DNA from: Ceratodon purpureus
Lineage: Eukaryota > Streptophyta > Bryopsida > Pseudoditrichales > Ditrichaceae
Direction: 5' to 3'
NCBI GenBank assembly: GCA_014871385.1
Contig: CM026423.1
Span: 8,160,967-8,224,966, forward strand
DNA: 64,000 nt
A program made the translations under genes and the position numbers. This document shows, in pieces, positions 47,935 through 57,760 of this stretch. The notes under the pieces are model-generated. The model worked only from the letters and a program-made list of their open reading frames with translations. It made no database searches and was not told the DNA's origin. How positions within the stretch are numbered: position 1 is the first letter of the stretch; each line of letters starts with the position of its first letter.

Positions 47935-49830
47935 TATGGCTATCATAGAAGAGAGGGGCATCACTTGTGCTCCACTCCACTCTGAACACACAAACAGTAG
48001 ACTGCCAGACACGTATCAATATATTTGGCAGCATGCTACTTGACCCCTGTTCCACCCCTGCAAAAAGATATTTGGTCTGCATCTGGATATGTGCAGGAAC
48101 GAACAGGAACCAATGTGCAGCTCCCAGTACAAAAAACTACAGTAAACCTTTTAGTAGGTAGGTCCAAGTGGGCCATTATTCTCACACCACACCTTCCACC
48201 CAACAGCCCCGCCTCTGTAGTGCCTTCCAAGCTCCGACGTCTGTTGGAGCAAAGAAACAACCTGAAAGCATTTTATAAGGACGACTCCATCCGATTTCGG
48301 CAGCAACAAGTTTACAGAGCGACGATGCAATGATCAACCTCGAATCGAACTGAATTTTTTAGTGTCAGAGCTCTTCACTGTGCCGAACTTAGCCTATTCG
48401 GGAGAGATCAAAATAATGTTGCATTTGCGGTTTATCGACTAATAAGATGCAGTGGAAGAGAACAGAATCGAGATACAGTAGAAACAAAATGCATTTGTAA
48501 CCCCGAAACTTGAAGAGAAATACAAGAGTTTGAAAACACGGCGAAGGAAAGTAAAGGAGAAGTGTCGCCGGGCAATGCTCACTGGTGAATGATTTGCCTC
48601 GGGTGATCGGAGCGTGAGGACGAGCTGCGTGTCGAAGCGCGCCACTGGGAGCCGACTCCGCCTAGGATGGCAACCTCTGGACGAGCGTGGGAACAGCAAG
48701 ACCGAGACTGCTGCGCTAGGCAGAATCATACTCCCAAGGGCGCGTCAAGAGCGCGCGACCAAATCGCCGAACAAACACGTAGTACTGCTGCGGCGCGTTC
48801 TGCAATCGACCATCATCGTGCCGTTCATGTGTGTCTCCAGGCCGTCGTCCGTCGTAGTGATGCAAATATATATGCTGCTTATATATTGTATATCGCCTGC
48901 CTTCGTCGCGAGGAACGCTCTGCACAGCATGACGTACGTCGTAGACGTCAAGACTGTGTGGAACACGTGAAGCGACCAGATATCTATCTAACTTAGCTAA
49001 AGTATGGCGAGTGAATAAGCGTAAGTGAAAGCACAGTTCTCTCTGGTTGTGTTTCCCGTTGATAAAAACGCAACTTTATACACCGCGGGCAACTCCTAAG
49101 ACCGACCGGCCTGCCATCGCGCCTCCTTCACCTACCATTATTTGACCTAATAATGCGCATTACCTGTGACCTAACTAAAATGTTCCATGGTTGATGCGTA
49201 TAATAATCCGAGTCCACATGTGTTGGAAAAACAATCAGTGACTACTGCTTTCTTATTTGCAGGCTTTTTCAGTCAGCAAGTGACTAAGTCAAGGATGATG
49301 GTCTAATAAATTAAAAAAGAAATTAAATGATCAAGCTGTATCAGTTTCTCGAACAGCAATTATCGAACGCGTCTGACATGTATTTTCACATCTCCACATC
49401 TCCACGATGACTCAAGTTCGGTACACCACTCCTCTAGGTTATGCCTAGCCTGGAAGTATAACAACTCTGCAACTGTAATGCGGACAGCTCCTCTGCAAGG
49501 TTTCAGCAATGATGGCTAGTTATGATTTCGAAGGAAGCTGAACATCGGGTGACACGAGATTGGAAATCATTGCAGTGGCAATCGAACAAATACAGAATGA
49601 TACGCAATCATGAAGGTGCGTATTCTCACATAATTTCATCGGCATGCTAAAAGGTTATGATATACTTAATGTCATGTTGGCTGTATTCACGCAGTCTCGA
49701 AAGACGGTATCTGGCTAATTGCCACGATGCTCTGTGCAAGCTTCCAATAAAATTTAACTCAAGCGCCAAGAAGATGAGCTGATGGCACGACGTATGAAAG
49801 GAACTCGTCACCACGTCTGCAGCTATCAAA
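47935..49830. repeat. Large duplicated segment, copy 2 (related to 42605-44830)
   Basis: Matches copy 1 in order and orientation; the best block is 48640-48770 (GAGCCGACTCCGCCTAGGAT, then GGGCGCGTCAAGAGCGCGCG). Like copy 1 it directly follows a tandem array. Open frames on either strand (for example 48439-48729 minus) are not conserved as protein between copies. Confidence 0.6.
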
Positions 49831-51115
49831 TGACAACAGGGTGATTCAAAATTAATAATAAGGTACGCGCTCGGGTGCATGTAATCTATTTTCAAAATTT
49901 TCTTCAGGTAGAAATAAAATCTTTACTGCACTTAAGCAAATAGAACTAACCTGTGATTATCGGAGACCTCCGGCGACAAATTAGCGCTGATCTAATTAAG
50001 ACCGACACATACAAGGGACGGTGAAATCACACAACCTGAAATCAACATCGCAAAATATTGTAATGCAAGCTAAACGAGGTTTAAACCTCACTGTCCTGGA
50101 ATTGAATTGAGATTTAGGCTAGAGTTTCCTGAACACAATAATTCCCCGCTGCTATACTCTGCCACGCTGAATGCAGTTTTTGTAGGCTGCCTCATCTTCT
50201 GATCCGTAATTTGAGTCTGCTTAAAGATAATTATCACGATATCGTTAGGAGGCTAGTATCACATAACCTGTTCCCTCTCTGATAAAACTCAACCTACTGA
50301 TATCTAATATTCACACACTCACGCAAAACAAGACTGAAAACCTAACCGATAAACTGCATATTGCATCTCTTCTTTTTCTAATGATATGTACTTTACGCAA
50401 TGTACACTGTTAGAGTAAGTTCCATTGCACTTGAGCAAACACAACTCGTCTCTCAGGAAGACGCCGCCCAGCCTAGACGAGAGCTCATGAACCTCGACTC
50501 CTAAACCAAGACCACCACGATATACAATTCCTCTCTTAATCTGAAAAACAGACTATGGATCAGATACATTCATGATCACATCCGCAGCACCATCTAAAGC
50601 GCACATGTGGACCTCATTTTCGCAGTCGTAAACCTGTCATAGTACTGAATATCTCGACACGGCACATGATCGACTCGGTGAACTCATGCGTCACGCTGCG
50701 AAGAAACTGGCTTCTCACAACGCTTGCCGCACTGTCTTGCAACCGAACTGAAGCACCAAGTTGAAGAGAAACAGTCACTGCAATTTTCGATTGATGCACG
50801 TGCGATACTCAGGTGATACTAGTCTGACACCTATGTGACACCCGCGTGATACTCAGGCGCTCATGTTGTGACGTGACGAGTATATTGTGCTTGTGAGTAT
50901 GAGCCGTCACGTGTGTAACGAGTCTTCTAACTGAGTGCCTGGACCTGGAATATGTTGTATAGCATGTGAATTGGTCGCATGAAAATAATGATGGGAGTCT
51001 GTGTTCATTTTATTTTATGAAGCTGAAGGAAAACAGGTAATGATCAAGTACTGTGTTCGATTGTTGTTAATAATCAGTTTAAATGATTAGAGAGAAGAAA
51101 CTCATGGAAATTCAT
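49831..51115. other. Intergenic spacer of balanced composition
   Basis: No gene recognised. A short run of similar 14-17-bp units (GTGATACTCAGG, GTGATACTAGTC, GTGACACCCGC, GTGATACTCAGG) lies at about 50800-50860. It may be an extension of the duplicated segment. Confidence 0.4.
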
Positions 51116-51355
51116 TTAACCCCTAAAATACCACAAATCCCAAAGTGGGTTGCAGGAACTTCGGCAAAATATCACAGTTAAGATATTTAATATTTTTTGA
51201 CAAGCTTTTCTTAGTGAACATGATAAATCATATTATTTATGGAATAGAAACTTCAGCATTTGAATATATTTTTCTTTTTAAAAGGATTTTTTTGAAATTT
51301 TTAGCGTTTTAGAAGTGAAAATTGGCAAAAACGTTCTTGGAGTTTTAGGGGTTAA
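51116..51355. mobile_element. TTAA/CCCCTA inverted-end element, copy C (240 bp)
   Basis: TTAACCCCTAAAAT at the left and GTTTTAGGGGTTAA at the right are inverted repeats with one mismatch, with TTAA outermost on each side. Full-length relative of copy B in the opposite orientation. Confidence 0.88.
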
Positions 51356-52057
51356 GGTGTAGAAATCTATGCTAAAAAAATAATAGCTCCTGTCGGTCCG
51401 GAAGTCACAAGTCAATTTTAATAGGGTCTTCACACTAAACCAAAATTATGTGGTATTTTAAAACATGTAATCACTTAAAGTGTTGACTGTATACATTTTC
51501 AACCTGGATCTCAATAATTATTTTCTAAGAATCAGTTCATTCAATCACATTATTTTAGGTGTGTGAAACTTCACAAAATGCAGATCATAAAGGCGTTTAA
51601 CACTTTATATTGAAAATCCTAGGTCTATTGCTTAGAAAGAAAATTACTTACAACCTGCAATAGAACTCATGTAACTTATGACTAATATGTAATTTGAATC
51701 ATAATGAAATTACACAATTTAATATTTTCTCTATTGAAAATGAGGCACGCAAGTTACAATACAACCCAAATAAAACTTAAATTGTACGTTTCATACAAAA
51801 ATAATAATTGAAAAATAATGATCATGTGAGAATTCTTTTAAATATGATATATTAAAATCTTGTCTTCTTCACCATTTTCTTTTATTTTTTATATTTATAT
51901 ACCGGTATATATATATAATATCCGATTAGATGCTTAAAGTTTAATTTTTGTACTAAAAAGTCTTCTCCATCAAAAAAAAAAAAAAATCACTAAATTTTCC
52001 CTTCAAATTGAAGAAGAAATTAAGGAAGAATGTGAAGAAATTTTTTACCGAAACAGA

Positions 52058-52083
<26 letters not shown>
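51356..52083. other. AT-rich spacer with (AT)n microsatellite
   Basis: No gene. It ends in a perfect (AT)14 tract at 52061-52088 that marks the outer edge of the large inverted repeat. Confidence 0.5.
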
Positions 52084-52088
<5 letters not shown>

Positions 52089-53577
52089 GCTATTAAAAGC
52101 TTACCATATCAAATTTCATGGCTAAAAACGATTTACACAAACTTATAGTTGTTGATTGCATCATAGTCACTTTGTAATTTCAACATTAACTGGAAATACC
52201 TTATTACATTCCTGTTTATGTCTTCTAACCTATAAAAGTAACGCTATTAAAAATATAATTTATGGTTGTTTGTCTTCACACTCTCACTATTTACAAAAAA
52301 CCACACTTTCAAACTTAAGTTGGTTAGTTGCATTAGTTTCAAAACCCCGTCACTTTAAGACTTCAACACTCATTCTCAAGCAAGAATTAGGCTTAACAAA
52401 TTCTGAAGCAGAGAGAAAAACTTTGGTCTTCAGAGGAACTCAACGTAAATTAAGTGTCTGTTTGATCCACCCTCAATGCAATGCCCATGGCATAAAGGTA
52501 TGGAAGTAAAGATCTATTCCCCCTTTCGAGAGTAGACTCTCAAACACGTAATATTTCTCACCAAAAACACATCTTTAAAACATCATATTAAGGACTCATC
52601 CAACCATGCACACTCCATCAAAATCATTACTTAAACTTTTATCTTTTCTAAAGAACAAATTGAAACAAAGATGCAACTATTGCATTGCAATTACATCTTA
52701 CTTAGAAATTGTAGCATCTTCCAATATAGTGAAACAAGATGTTTGCCAATGTTGTTATTTTGCCAATCATGTACACAATGTTTAAACCATAAACATCAAT
52801 AATTCCAGATCATGTTGAAAAAAACAATATTTAGTGACCATGGAATTTGACCATTAAACACATTGCATCAAATTGGTAGGTGATATTTAGCATGAGATAA
52901 TTCCCTCCATTGTGAAAACAAATATATACTTGATTTTCATCAAATCAACCATCTTTGGTATAAGAATAGATATTTCCTTCATAAACAAGATTTTCTAGTG
53001 TTATAGTAGTTTCATTTGATTTATCATCCTCATATAGGAACTTCACTAAGAGGACAATGTGTCCTACTTAACAGGGTGGTTAAGCTACATGAAGTTGGAC
53101 AAGGACCTTGCATTCAAACTCTCAAAGGACATACTTGAGGTAGAAAGTATTTAAATGCGTGGTTGAACAAGGCTACTAGCTTCAAATTCATACAAAAATG
53201 GAAGTATCAAGTGCCTAGAAATATGTTCAATTACCTAGAGAAAATTTTGACAATTTCACAACCTCAAATTCCATCTTGTATAAGATTTTTCAACACTTTG
53301 TTTGGCCAAAATAGGCAACTTTCCTTACAATTAATTTTGCTTCCAACCAAACAACTCAAATTAGACTATAGATTTCACCCATTTGGATTTATTTTATTAT
53401 TGATTGTTCCATTGTTACTCATGTGATAACATAGGGCACTTCAAGTTTCTCTAATTTTGGTAGAGCAAAATCTTAATCATTGAACAAGGAATTTCCACCA
53501 GATATTCGAATCAACGGATGTCCGGAATTCGAGGCCCTCTCGGGGTCTTCAACCCGGATACCGACGGGTATCAATGG

Positions 53578-53651
53578 GTCTGGTTGGTGTAGCCGGTTAT
53601 CACGCTAGTCTCACACACTAGAGGTCCCCAGTTCGAACCTGGGATCAGACA
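53578..53651 (+). tRNA. tRNA-Val (CAC)
   Basis: 74-nt cloverleaf. Acceptor GTCTGGT pairs with ATCAGAC (one G-U). The anticodon stem CTAGT/ACTAG encloses loop CTCACAC, anticodon CAC. T arm CCCAG-TTCGAAC-CTGGG. A- and B-box positions are conserved, and it is very similar to plant tRNA-Val genes. Confidence 0.93.
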
Positions 53652-53661
53652 ATTGCAGAAT

Positions 53662-53734
53662 GCGCCTGTAGCTCAGTGGATAGAGCGTCTGTTTCCTAAG
53701 CAGAAAGTCGTAGGTTCGACCCCTACCTGGCGCG
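53662..53734 (+). tRNA. tRNA-Arg (CCT)
   Basis: 73-nt cloverleaf. Acceptor GCGCCTG with CTGGCGC (one mismatched pair); D arm TAGCTCAGTGGATAGAGC; anticodon stem TCTGT/GCAGA around loop TTCCTAA, anticodon CCT; T arm GTAGG-TTCGACC-CCTAC. It starts only 10 nt after the tRNA-Val, so the two may be processed from one Pol III transcript. Confidence 0.93.
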
Positions 53735-54388
53735 ATCTGATTGGAGGAAAATTAAATATTTTATCTTTGGTGATTTTGAATTTACTCATTCAATGTTTTC
53801 AAAAAAATCATATTGCTTGCAAGTTCCACAATCTTCCCTTGCAAGCTCCACAATCTTCCCTTGCAAGCATGTTTACAACAATCATGCACACAGATTACCA
53901 CACCCACCCTCATAAATAGTCTTGTCAATCATACCAAAAAATGGTCTAAATTCACCTATATTAGTACCCTCATACATAATGGAACATCCGTCCCTCAACT
54001 TCCAACTACCAAACAAATCTACCATCAATATTACACCCACAATGTATTTGTTATACATATGGTTCATTTAAAAAACCAAAAGAAATTAGCCTTGGAATAT
54101 GAAGAAAAGAAAAACATAGCATGACATCTACAATCGTAAAGGACTTAGTATTTCCAAAAGGCTTCATAATCATCAAAATATCTTATGAGCACAAATGATT
54201 GTTGTCTACAATATACTACAAATTATCAACATTCAATATTGAAATGATTATGCATATATATTCATTGACAATTTAAACCTATTATATCCATTTGATACAT
54301 AAATCAAACATCCTACACTACAACCTAGCCACCCAAATCAACTCACACTTGCCTCTATGGCACAATTGCTTAAAATCACTCTCAACCA

Positions 54389-54502
54389 ATGACACTATAC
54401 AAAGTTAGAGCACATGTCAACATTGATAGTAATGTTCAAGTAGATAAATTAACAAAAGAGGGTTTACCACTACATACCCCACATCTACTCAAACAAGCCC
54501 AT
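54389..54502 (+). pseudogene. RNase H domain fragment of a retroelement (left arm)
   Basis: In frame from 54389 it reads KVRAHVNIDSNVQVDKLTKE, the conserved H-x-G-x-x-G-N-x-x-A-D-x-L-A-K-E block of retroelement RNase HI with several substitutions. No other part of the polyprotein is nearby. The same fragment lies at the inner edge of the right arm. Confidence 0.65.
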
Positions 54503-54831
54503 TGGGATTGGAATCCCAACCAGTTATGTGAGATAAAGGCTCTCTCTAATCAACAATGAATTTACAACTTGGCTATGAAAATACAAGGAGAACTAGTCTT
54601 ATACTACTTAGTCTTAATCAAATTGGTTTTCAAATTTGATTATTCCATACTTATGACTATATTGTCTAGTCTTCAAAGGAGGAAGTGGTTCTTTATTCGT
54701 AATTCTTTGTCATAAGAATAGTCCCATACATTGTCAGGATGAAATTTATCATTTTCATATTCATTCATATACCACTTAATCTTAACCGAAATGGTTTTCA
54801 AATTTGATTATTGGATACTTGAGACTATATT
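54503..54831. repeat. Tandem 168-bp repeat in the inverted-repeat spacer
   Basis: Unit 1 (about 54603-54770) and unit 2 (starting 54771) share TACCACTTA/TACTACTTA and ATGGTTTTCAAATTTGATTA. Unit 2 is broken at 54831 by the LINE and resumes at 55986 with ACTTATGACTATATTGTCTA, continuing to about 56108. Confidence 0.8.
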
Positions 54832-55444
54832 TTTTTATTTTTTTTGACACAAACGAGAATAATTTAATTACCCGTTGCAAAGAATGGTACAAGTGCCAAG
54901 CAGAGAACTTCTAGTCAGAAATATTCAATCGTAACACAAAGCAAACATAAAAAGAAATCTCCAACCGCGGGGGGTCGGAGATTTGATGTCATGATACCCT
55001 GGTCGAACTCGCCCAGAACGGGAGAAAATGCCAATTGATGAGAGAATTTGACCAGGACCCGAGCACGACTGCGAGGCTGAACCCTTCCAACGTGATGAGC
55101 GCGCAACAGGGCGCCCCGTCCGCAGTCGAGGAAGCTCGACCAGATACGTTGAAATGCGAGGGGGAGGGGCCATGACGAGGTCTCAAAAACCTGGTCATTG
55201 CGGTGGAGCTAGGCTATCCAATGAACCACCCTTTCAAGGAAGGAACAAAGGTGGCGAAGCGGTCAATAACGGCGGGGTAGGCCCTTCCCGAAGACACAGA
55301 GTTCCTATTTGAAGCGGCGGTGAGGATTCAGAGGTTCACCAGCAATCGCATGCAGAGAGGACTGTGCAAAGTTCCAAAGTTGACGATTGACTGGGCAAGC
55401 AAAGAAGCAATGGATTACAGATTCTTCTACTTGCTTGCAGACCG

Positions 55445-55476
<32 letters not shown>

Positions 55477-55985
55477 GGGTTGGGTCGAGGGCTAGATCAA
55501 TTTGGCGACGCCATGTATTTACCGCCACAGCCTTATCAAAAATCGACCAGACAAACGCTGCTTCCTTTTGGGGGCGAGCCGATCGCCAGACATCTTGCCA
55601 TGCAGGTTGAAATGTTGGTGGAAGAAGGCCGACTTAGTTAGTCGCGATAGGGGTTTGGAGGGTGCGTTGAGCCAAGAGAAGAAATCGGTCCTTCTTTGCG
55701 GTGTAGGAGAGCAGCGGGGAGTTATCTTTCTAAATCCATCTCTCCAGGTCGAAGTTCAGTCCTATCAAAATGCCGACATAGAGGCGGCACACCTGGTAGG
55801 CTTGCCCTCGCGTGAGCGAGACTACCCGTACCCTCTGTATGGCCCCATGATACGTGGTAATTCCATGTTCTAAGTCATCCGGCCATGGCCGGCAAACGAG
55901 TTGCTACGAGGTGTGCTTTATCTCGTAAAGTGGGGTGTGATTCGGAACGCAACCCAAGTGGGAGAGCAGGATGTAGGGTTGGCAA
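54832..55985 (-). mobile_element. 5'-truncated LINE (non-LTR retrotransposon) with target-site duplication
   Basis: Minus-strand insertion: poly-A appears as T-rich DNA at 54832-54849. It is flanked by near-identical direct repeats ACTTGAGACTATATT (54817-54831) and ACTTATGACTATATT (55986-56000), inside a tandem repeat. The minus strand encodes parts of the C-terminal zinc-knuckle region of LINE reverse transcriptases: AWQDVWRSARPQKEAAFVWS, FDKAVAVNTWRR, and, past a homopolymer, QVEESVIHCFFACPVNRQLW. GC content is far above the flanks. A 30-G run (poly-C in the coding sense) at 55446-55475 interrupts the reading frame. Confidence 0.82.
55446..55475. repeat. 30-nt poly-G tract
   Basis: Uninterrupted G30 inside the LINE remnant, between two parts of its zinc-knuckle coding region. 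Could form G-quadruplex, or be an expanded or mis-sequenced homopolymer. Confidence 0.9.
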
Positions 55986-56241
55986 ACTTATGACTATATT
56001 GTCTACTCTTGAAAGGAGAAAGTGATTCTTTATTCGTAATTCTTTGTCATGAGGATAGTTCCATACATTGTCAAGATGAAATATTTCATTTTCATATTCG
56101 TTCATATTTGTGTTCAATTCATTTGATGGAACTGACTGCAATAAAAACTGTAAAGAATTTGGAAAGTGTATGACATAATTGAAAACTGAATTAAAAGTGG
56201 AAAATGGTTTCAAGTTGAAAACCATAGTAGACATAGACTCT

Positions 56242-56314
56242 CGCGCCATGTAGGTATCGAACCTACAACTTCCTCCTTTGAAAACAAATGCTCTATCCAC
56301 TGAGCTCAAAGCCC
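56242..56314 (-). pseudogene. tRNA-Arg(CCT)-derived pseudogene
   Basis: The minus strand keeps GAGCTCAGTGGATAGAGC (D arm and A box) and GTAGGTTCGATACCTAC with ATGGCGCG (T arm and 3' acceptor), aligning with the tRNA-Arg in the arms. The anticodon arm (TTTGT, TTTTCAA, AGGAGG) no longer pairs, and the 5' acceptor half no longer fits the 3' half. Not a functional tRNA. Confidence 0.75.
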
Positions 56315-56328
56315 CTTTCCGGGTACAT

Positions 56329-56595
56329 TAACCCTTAACTATCCTTCAAACCCGAAATGGGTTTTAGTGGTTCCTGCAGGAGAAAATTTCAGCCAACTTT
56401 GACCATTATGATCTCACAAATGCAAAAGAATCAATGGTTCAAATTATGTTTCTAAGTAGAACTTCAAGTTAACTTTAAGATCCTACGGTTGGATTTTCTA
56501 AATAATGCTTAGATTGAGCTTTTTTGGGCCTGAACTAGAAGAAGGTTAATTTTTTTAATTTAGGCACTTTTCCATCAAGGAAATTTAGGGGTTAA
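56329..56595. mobile_element. TTAA/CCCCTA inverted-end element, copy D (267 bp)
   Basis: TTAACCCTTAACTATCC at the left and AATTTAGGGGTTAA at the right, TTAA outermost on both sides. The interior shares CATTATGATCTCACA and AAGATCCTACGGTT with copy A. It lies in the spacer between the arms. Confidence 0.75.
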
Positions 56596-56835
56596 GAACA
56601 GTGACCAAGTACACAAAACACGGCCAAAAGGGCCAAGCCGTACACGACAACTGACACAGGCAAACCCTACCAATAGCCGAAAATGGACCCTTAATCCTAC
56701 GGTGAGATTTTTGAGAAACGAAGCCACCTCTCATAGCAAGGAAGGGTTGGTTGATGGCCATCGAATCGGCAACGAGGCAGGGTGCACCCGTCGGAAGAGA
56801 CAAAGACGCGACAACAACCACGAAGACCAGGAGCT
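56596..56835. other. GC-richer spacer abutting right arm
   Basis: Short unclassified stretch with no relative in the left arm; its minus-strand frame continues from the RNase H fragment but is not recognisable. Confidence 0.4.
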
Positions 56836-56949
56836 ATGGGCTTGTTTGAGTAGATGTGGGGTATGTAGTGGTAAACCCTCTTTTGTTAATTTATCTACTT
56901 GAACATTACTATCAATGTTGACATGTGCTCTAACTTTGTATAGTGTCAT
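56836..56949 (-). pseudogene. RNase H domain fragment of a retroelement (right arm)
   Basis: Mirror copy of 54389-54502, reading KVRAHVNIDSNVQVDKLTKE on the minus strand. Confidence 0.65.
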
Positions 56950-57603
56950 TGGTTGAGAGTGATTTTAAGCAATTGTGCCATAGAGGCAAGTGTGAGTTGA
57001 TTTGGGTGGCTAGGTTGTAGTGTAGGATGTTTGATTTATGTATCAAATGGATATAATAGGTTTAAATTGTCAATGAATATATATGCATAATCATTTCAAT
57101 ATTGAATGTTGATAATTTGTAGTATATTGTAGACAACAATCATTTGTGCTCATAAGATATTTTGATGATTATGAAGCCTTTTGGAAATACTAAGTCCTTT
57201 ACGATTGTAGATGTCATGCTATGTTTTTCTTTTCTTCATATTCCAAGGCTAATTTCTTTTGGTTTTTTAAATGAACCATATGTATAACAAATACATTGTG
57301 GGTGTAATATTGATGGTAGATTTGTTTGGTAGTTGGAAGTTGAGGGACGGATGTTCCATTATGTATGAGGGTACTAATATAGGTGAATTTAGACCATTTT
57401 TTGGTATGATTGACAAGACTATTTATGAGGGTGGGTGTGGTAATCTGTGTGCATGATTGTTGTAAACATGCTTGCAAGGGAAGATTGTGGAGCTTGCAAG
57501 GGAAGATTGTGGAACTTGCAAGCAATATGATTTTTTTGAAAACATTGAATGAGTAAATTCAAAATCACCAAAGATAAAATATTTAATTTTCCTCCAATCA
57601 GAT

Positions 57604-57676
57604 CGCGCCAGGTAGGGGTCGAACCTACGACTTTCTGCTTAGGAAACAGACGCTCTATCCACTGAGCTACAGGCGC
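57604..57676 (-). tRNA. tRNA-Arg (CCT), right-arm copy
   Basis: Mirror image of 53662-53734 with the same sequence, all arms intact. Confidence 0.93.
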
Positions 57677-57686
57677 ATTCTGCAAT

Positions 57687-57760
57687 TGTCTGATCCCAGG
57701 TTCGAACTGGGGACCTCTAGTGTGTGAGACTAGCGTGATAACCGGCTACACCAACCAGAC
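57687..57760 (-). tRNA. tRNA-Val (CAC), right-arm copy
   Basis: Mirror image of 53578-53651 with the same sequence; again 10 nt from tRNA-Arg and upstream of it on this strand. Confidence 0.93.

Larger units (their letters stand above)
52084..54502 (+). repeat. Large inverted repeat, left arm (2419 bp)
   Basis: Position p matches position 111338-p on the opposite strand (56836-59254) without net insertion or deletion. Several encoded frames are letter-for-letter the same in both arms; the one mismatch I noticed is C at 53072 against A at 58266 (T on the compared strand). The arm holds a tRNA-Val and tRNA-Arg pair and, at its inner edge, an RNase H fragment. Open frames such as 52156-52509 and 53163-53426 resemble no protein family. 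Confidence 0.95.

Noticed and set aside
52156..52509. 117-codon frame present identically in both arms (also 58829-59182)
   Set aside because: Identity only reflects the recent inverted duplication; composition is AT-rich and no family is recognised, so I do not call it a gene.
53653..53919. Open frame beginning APVAQWIERLFPKQKVVGSTP (and its mirror at 57419-57685)
   Set aside because: This is the tRNA-Arg gene translated in a chance frame, a well-known false protein; the frame has no meaning outside the tRNA.
55875..56309. 144-codon minus-strand frame starting SSVDRAFVFKGGSCRFDTY
   Set aside because: Its start is the tRNA-Arg pseudogene and the rest runs through repeat spacer; no family similarity.
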